A DNA stretch of 64,000 nt. It comes from JAOUEA01 sp963821935 (GTDB taxonomy: Bacteria; Actinomycetota; UBA4738; HRBIN12). Shown piece by piece: positions 24,164 to 32,279 of the stretch. The DNA lies in the NCBI GenBank assembly GCA_963821935.1, contig CAWGFM010000004.1:558001-622000 (forward strand), written 5' to 3'. Under the pieces are notes generated by a model. It was not told the DNA's origin, ran no database searches, and saw only the letters and a program-made list of their open reading frames with translations. Each line of letters begins with the position of its first letter. Within the stretch, counting starts at the first letter, position 1. The translations under genes were made by a program, and so were the position numbers.

Positions 24164-25142
24164 GCGCACCGTCCGATACTTCACCGGGCTCTGCTTCCGG
24201 TGCCGTCAGCTCGCCGGCAGGCCCGCCCCCGCTCGGCGCATCGGGGTCGGGTCGCATCGCCCACCAGATCAGCAGGCCTGCGGAGATCGTGGCGACCGTG
24301 AGCGCCGTCCACTGACTGCCGGTGAGCCCGAAGAACCGCTTGTCGATCCGCAGGGAATCCTCGAGGAGCCGCGAGAGTCCGTACCACAGCCCGAAGGTCA
24401 GGGTCAGGATGCCCTCGCGACGGGGGCGTCGCATCATCACGAACCACAGGAACAGGAACAGGGCGCCGGCCAGCAACATGTCGTACAGCGCCGTCTGGTG
24501 GACCCCCACCCCCTGCGCGATCAGCGTGCCGGCACCGTCGACGAGCCTGGCCCCGTCGCGGGTGATGCTCTCGAGCCGGTCCGCCTGCAGATCGGCGGAG
24601 CACAGCTCATCGACGCACCGGAAGGGTGGGGCGATCGTCCCGCCCCGGTACTGCCAGGCCAACAGCCAGCTCGTGGGCTTGCCCAGGTGATCGGCGATCA
24701 TGAGGTCCCCGATCCGGCCCACCGCGATGCCCAGTGCCAGCGAGGGAGCCACGGGGTCGGCGACCTGGAAGAACCGGTAGCCCTCGTGCCGCACGCGAAC
24801 CGCGTTGATGATCACCGCGCCGGCGATGCCCCCCAGGAGCGAGATGCCACCCCGCCAGATCGCCAGCATCTGACCAACGTTGTCGAACTCGGAGAAGTGC
24901 GCGATCACGTAGAACAGCCGTGACCCCACGATGGCCCCGATCAGGGACCAAAACACGACCCCGTTGATGACCTCGGCGGGCACGCCCCACCGGATCGAGA
25001 TCCTTCCCAGCAGCCAGGCGCCCGTGAGGAACCCGATCGCGATGAACACGCCGTGCGGAGAGATGGCGAACGGTTCCCCGAAGCGGATGCGATCCAGCAC
25101 TGGCCACCCGATGGCGGCGACGGTTGCGAGGGAGCCGGGCAC
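24138..25142 (-). CDS. Lgt-family (prolipoprotein diacylglyceryl transferase-like) membrane protein with altered active-site positions
   Basis: A 334-residue protein with about seven membrane helices and clear Lgt layout: SPHGVFIAIGFL, IWRGGISLLGG, FFQVADPVAPSLALGIAVGR. E. coli Lgt has H-W-Y-G (Tyr26), a His103 in GGMSFHGG, and GRLGNFINGE (Arg143, Asn146, Glu151). Here the matching places read P-H-G, GGISLLGG and GRIGDLMIAD, so the Arg is kept but Tyr26, His103, Asn146 and Glu151 appear as His, Leu, Asp and Asp. Canonical transferase activity is therefore uncertain. The GTG at 25142 lies six bases after TAGACT, a leaderless-type promoter. Confidence 0.8.
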   Translation of the reverse strand: MPGSLATVAAIGWPVLDRIRFGEPFAISPHGVFIAIGFLTGAWLLGRISIRWGVPAEVINGVVFWSLIGAIVGSRLFYVIAHFSEFDNVGQMLAIWRGGISLLGGIAGAVIINAVRVRHEGYRFFQVADPVAPSLALGIAVGRIGDLMIADHLGKPTSWLLAWQYRGGTIAPPFRCVDELCSADLQADRLESITRDGARLVDGAGTLIAQGVGVHQTALYDMLLAGALFLFLWFVMMRRPRREGILTLTFGLWYGLSRLLEDSLRIDKRFFGLTGSQWTALTVATISAGLLIWWAMRPDPDAPSGGGPAGELTAPEAEPGEVSDGALSAEQSSG

Positions 25143-25148
25143 CTGACG

Positions 25149-25154
25149 AGTCTA
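25149..25154 (-). promoter_or_regulatory. -10 element TAGACT, leaderless-type promoter of the Lgt-family gene
   Basis: TAGACT on the minus strand is followed by six bases and the GTG at 25142, so transcription would start at the first base of the start codon. No convincing -35 is present. Confidence 0.45.
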
Positions 25155-25179
25155 GCGAGGGGGAGCTCGGACGCCCGGG

Positions 25180-25770
25180 TCACCGACGCGCGCGAGGCCA
25201 GAGCTCGGCGACGGCTCGCCCCATCAGCATTCCACTCGCGACGTCGGACGGATAGTGCACCCCGACGTAGACACGCGACGCGGCCACCGCGGCCTCCAGC
25301 GCGGCCACCACGCAACGCGCAGGAGCCGGCGCGCGCAGCTCGCGGGACGCAACCAGGGCGAAGGTGGTGAACACCGCGGGATGACTGCTGGGCCATGACG
25401 TTCCACGCGGCGGCGCGACCAGGAACCGGGTCGCCTCGGCATCGGCCTCGTACGGACGCGGGCGATCGACGAGCTTCTTCGCGGCTTGTCCCAGGAGCCA
25501 CGTCGTTGCCGCTGCGGCCAACGCCCGCGAGGCCTCCGAGCGCCGGCCCAACACCGCGAGCGTGAACGCCGCCGCACCCGCCGCGTACAACGATCCCAGC
25601 TCGGTCACACCCAAGAACGCGCGATCCGCGGTGGGGCCGGCATCCGCGTTGCCCGCCTCGAAGAGCCTGGCGTCCAGCGCCGCGCCTCGGCGTGTCCGCA
25701 ACGCTGCGAGACCGATCGCCGCGGCGCCCGTGGCCGCAGCCGTGGCCCGGCCCAGCGACCGCAACGTCAT
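25180..25770 (-). CDS. PAP2-superfamily membrane phosphatase
   Basis: A 196-residue membrane phosphatase for lipid phosphates or polyprenyl diphosphates. All three parts of the acid-phosphatase signature are present: KKLVDRPRP (K-x6-R-P), SWPSSHPAVF (P-S-G/S-H) and SRVYVGVHYPSD (S-R-x5-H-x3-D). Several hydrophobic helices surround them. The start overlaps the stop of the upstream SRPBCC gene by 4 bases. The substrate is not determined; undecaprenyl diphosphate or phosphatidate are usual for the family. Confidence 0.87.
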   Translation of the reverse strand: MTLRSLGRATAAATGAAAIGLAALRTRRGAALDARLFEAGNADAGPTADRAFLGVTELGSLYAAGAAAFTLAVLGRRSEASRALAAAATTWLLGQAAKKLVDRPRPYEADAEATRFLVAPPRGTSWPSSHPAVFTTFALVASRELRAPAPARCVVAALEAAVAASRVYVGVHYPSDVASGMLMGRAVAELWPRARR

Positions 25771-26228
25771 GGCCTGTTTCCGCGTCGGGCGCGAGCTTCG
25801 ATCTGCCGCTTCTGGGCCAGCACGCCGTGTCGCAGCGCCATCTGCGCCCCACCCACCGCGTTGAGGCTGGCGGCGGCGAACCCGCCCAGCGGCCCACGGA
25901 ACCGGTACTCAACCTCGTGTCGGAGCATGCTCCGTTCGAACGGCAGCGAGCCGACCGAGGTGGTGACGGTTGCCACCAGGATCCCGGACAGTCGCACGCG
26001 CGATCGCCACGGGGGCTCCCACTCCAGCACCTCGGTGCGGATCGTGGAATCGACGCCCATGAACCCCATCACCACTCGATAGGTCGCCCCTGATCGCATG
26101 CCGCCCTGCGGCGGGCTGACCGAGCGCACGTGGCGGTCCCATTGCGGAAGGTTGTGCGGGTCGCTGGCGACGTCCCAGACCGTCTCCGGCGGAGCGTCCA
26201 CCTCGACGGAGAACTCGACGACCGTCAT
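25767..26228 (-). CDS. SRPBCC (START/Bet v1-like) family protein
   Basis: A 153-residue hydrophobic-cavity protein. It starts MTVVEFSVEVDAPPETVWDVASDP, the usual first strand and helix of polyketide-cyclase-like SRPBCC proteins, with a conserved W and a long C-terminal helix that is Arg-rich. The upstream extension of the frame lies inside the neighbouring gene, so the ATG at 26228, overlapping the previous stop by 4 bases, is chosen. It is co-translated with the split-barrel protein upstream and PAP2 downstream. Ligand unknown. Confidence 0.8.
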   Translation of the reverse strand: MTVVEFSVEVDAPPETVWDVASDPHNLPQWDRHVRSVSPPQGGMRSGATYRVVMGFMGVDSTIRTEVLEWEPPWRSRVRLSGILVATVTTSVGSLPFERSMLRHEVEYRFRGPLGGFAAASLNAVGGAQMALRHGVLAQKRQIEARARRGNRP

Positions 26229-27205
26229 GCGGTCAAGTCGACGGTTCCGCCCGGCCGGGCGCGCACGTCGGCGCTGCCGCTGGACCAGCCTTTCCACCAC
26301 ACCAGCCTGGCGGGGTCGATCCGAACGAGCGCATCGGCACCGGGATGCAGCCCCGCCGCGATGCCACCCGCGGTCTTGGACCCCGAGCCCACCGACCCCA
26401 GCACGTAGAACGACCCCTCGCCCTGCACCATCGCGCCCGTCATGTCGCGGGCCCGCCATTCGCTCGGTTGATCGATGGTGAGGGCGACCGGTGCGTCGGG
26501 ACCGGCGCCGACCAGTGCCAGCGATTCTGCCGGCGAGGCTGCGTACAGAGAGTGTTCATCCGCCAGCCATCGAACCGGCAGCACCACCGGTCCCCGGTCT
26601 CCCAACACGGTGAGCGAACCACGACCGCTCCGCCCGAGCGTGGCCGCAACCTCCGCGGGTAACCCACGGAGCGGATCAGGGTCCTGCTTCCGCTGCCGGA
26701 AGGCTCCGTGCGAGTCGGCCTCACCTCCCCAGCGGCCCCGACCCTCCTGCACACCGTCCTCATCGAGCAGTGCGGTGCGCTCGAGGTCGATCCCGACGAA
26801 CACGCGGCCGGGGGGCGTCCACGCCAGCGGGACCTGCCGGGCGTCGAACGCGTACCCGGCGAAGAACCTGGCGTTCTTCTTGCTGAAGGTGGCCGTGGCT
26901 CTCGCGATCGAGGTGGCCCCTGCCACGGCGGCGCCCCAGGTGCCCCGGTCGAGCGCGTCGTACGTCTTCACCGTGCCGGTGAACGTCACGGTGAGGTCGC
27001 CGTGCCGCACCATGCCCGCGACAACCGGGTCGTCCCTCCATGCACGGGTCTTCACTGAGCCTCGCGACGTGGTGAGCCAGATGCGGCCGCCCGAGTACGC
27101 GAACACCAAGGGAGTGCAATGCGGACCCCGGGGGGTGGTGGCGGCCACCATGCAGAAGCGGCCGTCGGCCAAGACCTGCTGCACCGCCGTCGACAGGAAG
27201 CTCAT
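26225..27205 (-). CDS. Tandem split-barrel (pyridoxamine 5'-phosphate oxidase-like) protein
   Basis: A 326-residue protein with two halves. Residues about 1-130 form a PNPOx-like split barrel (FCMVAATTPRGPHCTPLVFAYSGGRIWLTT, a hallmark strand-turn-strand), and the second half (from about 190: GSLTVLGDRGPVVLPVRWLADEHSLYAAS) repeats the pattern more loosely. Such proteins bind FMN, F420 or heme in actinobacteria. The cofactor is not clear here. It heads a three-gene overlapping set with SRPBCC and PAP2. Confidence 0.72.
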   Translation of the reverse strand: MSFLSTAVQQVLADGRFCMVAATTPRGPHCTPLVFAYSGGRIWLTTSRGSVKTRAWRDDPVVAGMVRHGDLTVTFTGTVKTYDALDRGTWGAAVAGATSIARATATFSKKNARFFAGYAFDARQVPLAWTPPGRVFVGIDLERTALLDEDGVQEGRGRWGGEADSHGAFRQRKQDPDPLRGLPAEVAATLGRSGRGSLTVLGDRGPVVLPVRWLADEHSLYAASPAESLALVGAGPDAPVALTIDQPSEWRARDMTGAMVQGEGSFYVLGSVGSGSKTAGGIAAGLHPGADALVRIDPARLVWWKGWSSGSADVRARPGGTVDLTA

Positions 27206-27253
27206 GTCGTCGTCCGATCCGGTTTCATCCTCGTCGGTCCATCCTCGTCCTGG

Positions 27254-27892
27254 TCACGGGTCTTGTGGTGTCAGCCGAGGTTTCCTGCCCGGGCCGGGTG
27301 GCAACGCCAGCATCAGTCCGGTCCAAAGGATATGGCTCGCGAGGCTCGCCAGCACACCGCCGGACCACCAGGCGAGCCAGGTCCACAGACCTCCACCCAC
27401 CAGCGCACCCGCCACGATCGGCAGTGATCGGCTCGCCGCGTTGGCGATCACGTAGCCGCACCACGTGGCGACGGCGGCCAGACCGAGCGACAGCGTCACC
27501 GACAGCCTGCCCTGGAACAGACCACGCCAGAACAGTTCCTCGGCGGGCACCATGATCACCAACGAGAGCGCGAGCGATTCGGGGAGCGGGACGACGGCGG
27601 CCTCCTGGTACTTCTGCACGACGTCGATCCGGAAGGGTGTCCAGTGCGCTGCCAGCCACACGAACGCCCGGGTCGCCAGGAAGAGCGCCGCGCCGCTGGC
27701 GACGCCCACCACCGCAGCGGTTCGAGCCGAGACCATGGTCGCCGCGACCGGTGGCCGAGCCAGCACGGCGGCGATCCCCATGGCCCCCAGCACGACGGGC
27801 ATGACGCGCCAGACGTTGCGGCCGCGGCTCGAGACCAGCCACCACCCCGCGACCTCGGCCAACGCGCCCGCCGCCATGATCACCAGTTGCAC
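27254..27892 (-). CDS. CPBP-family intramembrane metalloprotease
   Basis: A 212-residue multi-helix membrane protein of the CAAX-protease/Abi family. It carries the glutamate motif PAEELFWRG (E-E-x3-R) at about residue 117 and a later SHILWTGLML with the metal-binding His. The GTG at 27892 has no strong ribosome site, and the ATG six codons later (27877) is possible. It lies 15 bases after the membrane protein gene upstream and may share its mRNA. Substrate unknown. Confidence 0.8.
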   Translation of the reverse strand: MQLVIMAAGALAEVAGWWLVSSRGRNVWRVMPVVLGAMGIAAVLARPPVAATMVSARTAAVVGVASGAALFLATRAFVWLAAHWTPFRIDVVQKYQEAAVVPLPESLALSLVIMVPAEELFWRGLFQGRLSVTLSLGLAAVATWCGYVIANAASRSLPIVAGALVGGGLWTWLAWWSGGVLASLASHILWTGLMLALPPGPGRKPRLTPQDP

Positions 27893-27907
27893 GATCGAAT
27901 CCTTCGC

Positions 27908-28684
27908 TCAGACGAGGAACCGGGTCTTCACCGCCACCTCCGCGGTGAAGGCGGTGACGACCGCCAGGTAGTAGAAGCCCGTCGCCGATTGCACGGCCGA
28001 GGCGCGCTCGCCACGAAGCGCGGCACGGGTCAGCACGGCGATCAGCAGCGTGGTGCCGACCATGCCCAACGCGATCCAGGGCGCGAGGGCCCCCGCGGTG
28101 AGCAACGGGTTCAACGAGGTGGAGGTCTCGATACCGCCGAACCCGCTCGAGATGACCGCAACCGCCTCGACCAGCACGGCCACCACCATGATGTTCGTGA
28201 TGCGGTTGATCGGGCCGCGCGAGAGGCCTCGGTCGGTGAGGTACCAGTGGCCCAGCAGGAGCCCGTCGGTGATCGAGCCGAGGAACGCCGCCCCCGCCGC
28301 CAGCTGGAACAGTCCCAGCGCGAAGGACTGGCGGCTGGTCCCGGCCATGGCAACCAACACCGAGCAGGACAGCGGCACGCTCAGCAGGCCGGCGACGCGC
28401 GCGATCGGCGGTCGTTTCGCCAGCATGAGGATGCACGAGATACCCACGACCACGACGGTCGCGAGCGACAGCCGGACCGACCACGACCCCGCGGCGTCAC
28501 CCGGCACGGCGGCGGCGCTGGTCGACCACCACGCTGCGACGGATGCGATCGACAGGATCGAGGTGACGAGGGTGAAGAAACCCTTCTTCACCTCGTTCCA
28601 CAGCGGCGTGCACCACAGGAACGCTGCGGAGCCTGCGACGGCCTGGGCCAGCACCAAGGCCATGTAGCCCGCCGCGCCCTTCAC
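27908..28684 (-). CDS. Multi-pass membrane protein of unknown function
   Basis: A 258-residue hydrophobic protein with seven or eight predicted membrane segments. I do not recognise the family. The most distinctive stretch is LLLGHWYLTDRGLSRGPINR, a GHWYL motif followed by a basic loop, about mid-protein. A GAGGGGAG ribosome site precedes the GTG at 28684. No cofactor or transport motif is evident. Confidence 0.7.
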   Translation of the reverse strand: MKGAAGYMALVLAQAVAGSAAFLWCTPLWNEVKKGFFTLVTSILSIASVAAWWSTSAAAVPGDAAGSWSVRLSLATVVVVGISCILMLAKRPPIARVAGLLSVPLSCSVLVAMAGTSRQSFALGLFQLAAGAAFLGSITDGLLLGHWYLTDRGLSRGPINRITNIMVVAVLVEAVAVISSGFGGIETSTSLNPLLTAGALAPWIALGMVGTTLLIAVLTRAALRGERASAVQSATGFYYLAVVTAFTAEVAVKTRFLV

Positions 28685-28794
28685 CGCTCCCCTCTCCGCA
28701 TCCGGCCAGGAAGACTACCCGGCAGTGACATCGCCCCCGGAGCGCACCGGGCTCACCACGGCGCTGCAGGGTTCGCCCGGTACGCTGGCTCGCC

Positions 28795-29586
28795 ATGGAC
28801 GACTGGCGCACCTACGACGGCGTGGCCGAGATCTATGAGCGCGTGCACGCGCCGCGCTTCGTGGAGGTCGCGCGCGACCTGGTGACCCGAGCCTCGATCG
28901 GTGAGGCCGATCGTGTGCTCGATGTCGGGTCGGGCACCGGGGTCGCCGCCGAAGCAGCGGCCGGCGCCGGCGCGACCGTGGTCGGCATCGACGAGTCGAT
29001 GGGCATGCTGCACGTGTCGCGCCGCGAGCGTCCCACCGTCCCCGCCGTCGCCTCGGTCGCGATCGACCTCCCGTTCGGGCCGGCAACGTTCGACGCGGTG
29101 CTCGGCACGTTCGTGTTGGCCCATTTCACGAAGTACGACACAGCCCTCTTCGAGCTCCGCCGCGTCTTGAAGACCGGTGGTCGGATCGGGTTCTCGTCGT
29201 GGCACGATGGGATCGACGCCTACCAAGAGGTGTGGCGCGAGCTGATCGAGGGCGTGGTCCCTCGCGACCTGCTGGCCCCCGCCTATGCCGAGGCCGCGCC
29301 GTGGCACGATCGCTTCCGATCGCGCGATTCGGTGGAGGAGACGCTGATCGACGCCGGATTCCGACAGGTGCGTAGCGAGGTCGTGAAGTACCGCTGGGTC
29401 TACACGTTGGACGACTACCTGGACGGGCTCAGCGTCTGGGCGACCGGCCGGTTCGCTCGCGAGATGCTGGGCGAAGCCGGGTGGGCGGCATTCCTCACGC
29501 GGGTCCGCGACACGTTCGTGCAACGGTTCCCCGACCCCCTCAACGACTTCCGAGAGGTGATCTTGGCCACGGGGGTCAAGGTCTGA
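28795..29586 (+). CDS. Class I SAM-dependent methyltransferase
   Basis: A 263-residue Rossmann-fold methyltransferase. Motif I VLDVGSGTGVAAEAA (about residues 40-54), the acidic VVGIDESMGML, and motif IV FDAVLGTFVLAHF are all present; the layout resembles UbiE/Methyltransf_11. The acceptor is unknown. A TACGCT -10-like element (28781-28786) lies eight bases before the ATG, so the mRNA may have almost no leader. Confidence 0.83.
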   Translation: MDDWRTYDGVAEIYERVHAPRFVEVARDLVTRASIGEADRVLDVGSGTGVAAEAAAGAGATVVGIDESMGMLHVSRRERPTVPAVASVAIDLPFGPATFDAVLGTFVLAHFTKYDTALFELRRVLKTGGRIGFSSWHDGIDAYQEVWRELIEGVVPRDLLAPAYAEAAPWHDRFRSRDSVEETLIDAGFRQVRSEVVKYRWVYTLDDYLDGLSVWATGRFAREMLGEAGWAAFLTRVRDTFVQRFPDPLNDFREVILATGVKV

Positions 29587-29617
29587 GGGACGCGCTCCCC
29601 GGACGTGGATCGAGCAG

Positions 29618-30367
29618 CTAGGTCAGATCCAGGACGCGGAACTGTTCGGCGTGGTTGACGCCGATCTCCTTGCCGGCACGCTCGGCATCCTCGGCCAGGA
29701 ACTCCTCGAAGAACGCGATGCCCTCGGCGAGCTGGCTGGCGTGCTCGGCCAGGGCGTCGATCTTGATCCGGAAGGTGTCGCTCACGTCCTCCGTGTGGCT
29801 GGGGTCGTTCGTCCAGCCGAGCCAGACGTCCTTCACCTGCTGGACCTCGAGTCCCTCTCGCAGGTGCTCGGGGTAGAAATGCGGGTTGCCCGCGCCGGGG
29901 AAGCACGCATCGAGCGCGATCGCGCCGGCGGTTCGATGGTCGGAGTGGTTGTAGTACCGGTTCTCGAAGAACATGGCGGTGGGATCCACGCTCAGCAGGG
30001 TCTCGGCCCGGACCTCCCGGATGCGGCGGGCCACCGCTTCGCGGACGATGTCGGTGTTCTCCAGGTCGCCGTCATGGTTGCCCAGGATGCGAACGCTCGC
30101 CAACCCCATGACGCGGCCGGCGGCCTCCGTCTCGCGCTGACGGACCCGTGCCAGGTCGGTCCGGTCGACGGCAGGATCCTGGGAACCTCGGTCACCGTTC
30201 GTCAGCACCAGCAGGTGCACGTCACGTCCGGACGCGCACCACTTCGCGATGGTGCCGCCTGCCGAGATCTCGGCATCGTCGGGGTGCGCATAGACCGCCA
30301 GAACGGGACCGGTCGCCGCGGGATCCTCGCCGCCGGTCTTCGGCGCCGATGCGTCGAGATCGCTCAC
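29618..30367 (-). CDS. PIG-L (LmbE-like) zinc deacetylase
   Basis: A 249-residue LmbE-fold enzyme that removes an acetyl group from an N-acetylglucosamine-type substrate. It shows the zinc motif VYAHPDDAEISAGGT, and a second ligand in NHSDHRTAG. In actinobacteria members act in mycothiol synthesis (MshB, Mca), but other LmbE proteins differ, so the substrate is left open. The GTG at 30367 overlaps the aminopeptidase stop by 4 bases; longer starts would sit inside that gene. Confidence 0.85.
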   Translation of the reverse strand: MSDLDASAPKTGGEDPAATGPVLAVYAHPDDAEISAGGTIAKWCASGRDVHLLVLTNGDRGSQDPAVDRTDLARVRQRETEAAGRVMGLASVRILGNHDGDLENTDIVREAVARRIREVRAETLLSVDPTAMFFENRYYNHSDHRTAGAIALDACFPGAGNPHFYPEHLREGLEVQQVKDVWLGWTNDPSHTEDVSDTFRIKIDALAEHASQLAEGIAFFEEFLAEDAERAGKEIGVNHAEQFRVLDLT

Positions 30368-31839
30368 GCCGAGGCGCGCTCCAGGACGAACCGGACCAGC
30401 GTGCGAACCGGCACGCCCGTGCTTCCTCGGGGGCCGAGGTCGTGCGCTCGATCGGTGTATGCCGGACCCGCGATGTCCAGGTGCACCCATGGGGTGTCAC
30501 CGACGAACGCCGCCAGGAACCACGCTGCCGTGATGGCCCCGCCCCACCGGTCGCCGATGTTCTTGATGTCTGCCACCGGGGAGTCGATCAGCGTGCGGTA
30601 TCCCTCGAACAGCGGCATCTCCCAGATCGGCTCGCCGGTCGCCTCGCCGGCGGCCACCAGTTCCTGAGCCAGACCTGAGTCGTTGCCGAACGCGCCGGAG
30701 ATGCGTTCGCCCAGCGCCACCACACACGCCCCGGTGAGCGTGGCCGTGTCCACGATGACCTCCGGCCCCTGCTCGTTGAGGTAGGCCAGGGCGTCCGCGA
30801 GGACCAAGCGCCCTTCCGCGTCGGTGTTCAGCACCTCCGACGTCGTCCCACCACGGTGCGTGATGACGTCGCCGGGCTTCTGGGCCGAGCCGCTGGGCAT
30901 GTTCTCGCTGCAGGGGATCGCGGCGATCACGTTGATCTTCGGCTTCAGGCGCGCGATGACCTTCATGGTGGCCAGGATCGACGCGGCGCCACCCATGTCG
31001 TCCTTCATCGTCTCCATGCCTTTGGCGTCCTTGATCGACAGGCCGCCCGAGTCGAACGCGATCCCTTTGCCGCTGAACGCGATCGGCTTGGCGCGCCCGG
31101 CCCCCGTGTAGCCGAGCTCGATCAGGCGCGGAGGGTTCACGCTTCCCTTGCCGACACCGAGGATGCCGTTGAAGCCCCCGTCGGCCAGTTGCTTCTCGGT
31201 CCAGACCTTGCACGTGAGGCCAACCTGCCGGGCCATGGCCCTGGCTTCGCGGGCGATCTCGGCGGGCGGCATGTCACCGGCCGGGGTGTTGACCAGGTCG
31301 CGGGCCCAGCTGACGGCGTCGATCACGATGGCGGCCTCCTTGACCGCCGCTCGTGCGGCCGGGGCGTCGGCACGCTCGCTCCCCAGCACCACGACGCGCT
31401 TCAGCTCTCCGTCTGCCGGCTTCGAGCGGTACCGGTCGAAGCGGTAGGCGCCGAGCCCCAGTCCCTCCGCGGCCGCTCCGGCCGCCTCGGCGACGCGTCG
31501 AGGAGGGAACGCCATCGCGAACGTGGTGGCGACGGTCCCGAACCTGCGGGCGGTGCCGGCCACCCGGCCCAAGGCGTTGCGAGCCACGATGCTGGTGAGC
31601 TCCTCCTTCGGGCCGATGCCGACCAGCAGCACCGCGCCGGCCGCGAACCCATCGCCGCGGCGCTTCGTGACCAACAGGTCCTCGCCCTTCTTGCCCGTCA
31701 GCTTGGCGTCGGCGTAGGTGGCCGCGAGCCCCGTCTCGCGGACGCCCGGACCCGGCTTCGGCCCCTGGAAGACGGGCACGATCAGCAGGGCCGCCTTCGC
31801 CGCACCGGGCGCGTCGGTCGAGTACGAGAACGTGGTCAC
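30364..31839 (-). CDS. pepA: Leucyl aminopeptidase (M17)
   Basis: A 491-residue dinuclear-metal aminopeptidase that frees N-terminal residues from peptides. The M17 signature NTDAEGRLVLADAL is intact, together with GKGIAFDSGGLSIK (metal-binding Lys and Asp) and the C-terminal catalytic lobe. The frame is open to 31986, but the GTG at 31839 (VTTFSYSTDAPG) has GAGGAG seven bases upstream and fits the family length. It is co-translated with the PIG-L deacetylase. Confidence 0.93.
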   Translation of the reverse strand: MTTFSYSTDAPGAAKAALLIVPVFQGPKPGPGVRETGLAATYADAKLTGKKGEDLLVTKRRGDGFAAGAVLLVGIGPKEELTSIVARNALGRVAGTARRFGTVATTFAMAFPPRRVAEAAGAAAEGLGLGAYRFDRYRSKPADGELKRVVVLGSERADAPAARAAVKEAAIVIDAVSWARDLVNTPAGDMPPAEIAREARAMARQVGLTCKVWTEKQLADGGFNGILGVGKGSVNPPRLIELGYTGAGRAKPIAFSGKGIAFDSGGLSIKDAKGMETMKDDMGGAASILATMKVIARLKPKINVIAAIPCSENMPSGSAQKPGDVITHRGGTTSEVLNTDAEGRLVLADALAYLNEQGPEVIVDTATLTGACVVALGERISGAFGNDSGLAQELVAAGEATGEPIWEMPLFEGYRTLIDSPVADIKNIGDRWGGAITAAWFLAAFVGDTPWVHLDIAGPAYTDRAHDLGPRGSTGVPVRTLVRFVLERASA

Positions 31840-31924
31840 GGGCAGCTCCTCAAGCTCGGGATGCGAAGGGAGGCAGTGTAGTGCGGGAACGCATCCCGCG
31901 GCCCGAGCATTACCCTGGTGATCG

Positions 31925-32254
31925 ATGAAACCGAAGGACATCCGCGACCTGGTGTGGTTCTCCGACGACGAGGCGCGCACCGACACCCTGTTCGAGTCCG
32001 ATCAGCTATGGAGCCAGATCGTGTGCCTGCAGCACGCCCAAGGCATCGGCCCCATGAGCGATGCGAGTGCCGATGCCTTCGTGACGGTGCTCGCGGGTCA
32101 GGTGTCCGCGCAAGCCGGCAAGGGTCGGGCCCGGATGGGCCAATGGGAATCGATCCTGGTGCCCGCGGGGACCGACCTCACCTTGCACAACGCCTCCGAA
32201 GAGCCCTCGGTCGTGCTGTTGGTGCTCGCACCCCCGCCCGCGAGCTCGCTCTGA
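31925..32254 (+). CDS. Small cupin-domain protein
   Basis: A 109-residue single-domain beta-barrel protein. The second half (FVTVLAGQVSAQAG ... ESILVPAGTDLTLHNASEEPSVVLLVLAPP) follows the cupin pattern, with the usual G(x)5hxPxG turn as ILVPAGTDL. Clear metal-binding His clusters are missing. TACCCT (31911-31916) lies eight bases before the ATG, a near-leaderless arrangement. Function unknown. Confidence 0.72.
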   Translation: MKPKDIRDLVWFSDDEARTDTLFESDQLWSQIVCLQHAQGIGPMSDASADAFVTVLAGQVSAQAGKGRARMGQWESILVPAGTDLTLHNASEEPSVVLLVLAPPPASSL

Positions 32255-32279
32255 TACGCGCGGTCGGTGACCGTGGCCC

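Noticed and set aside
32261..32273. CGGTC-GGT-GACCG hairpin between the cupin and permease genes as a terminator
   Set aside because: Five pairs and a three-base loop in GC-rich DNA are weak evidence, so it is not listed as a feature.
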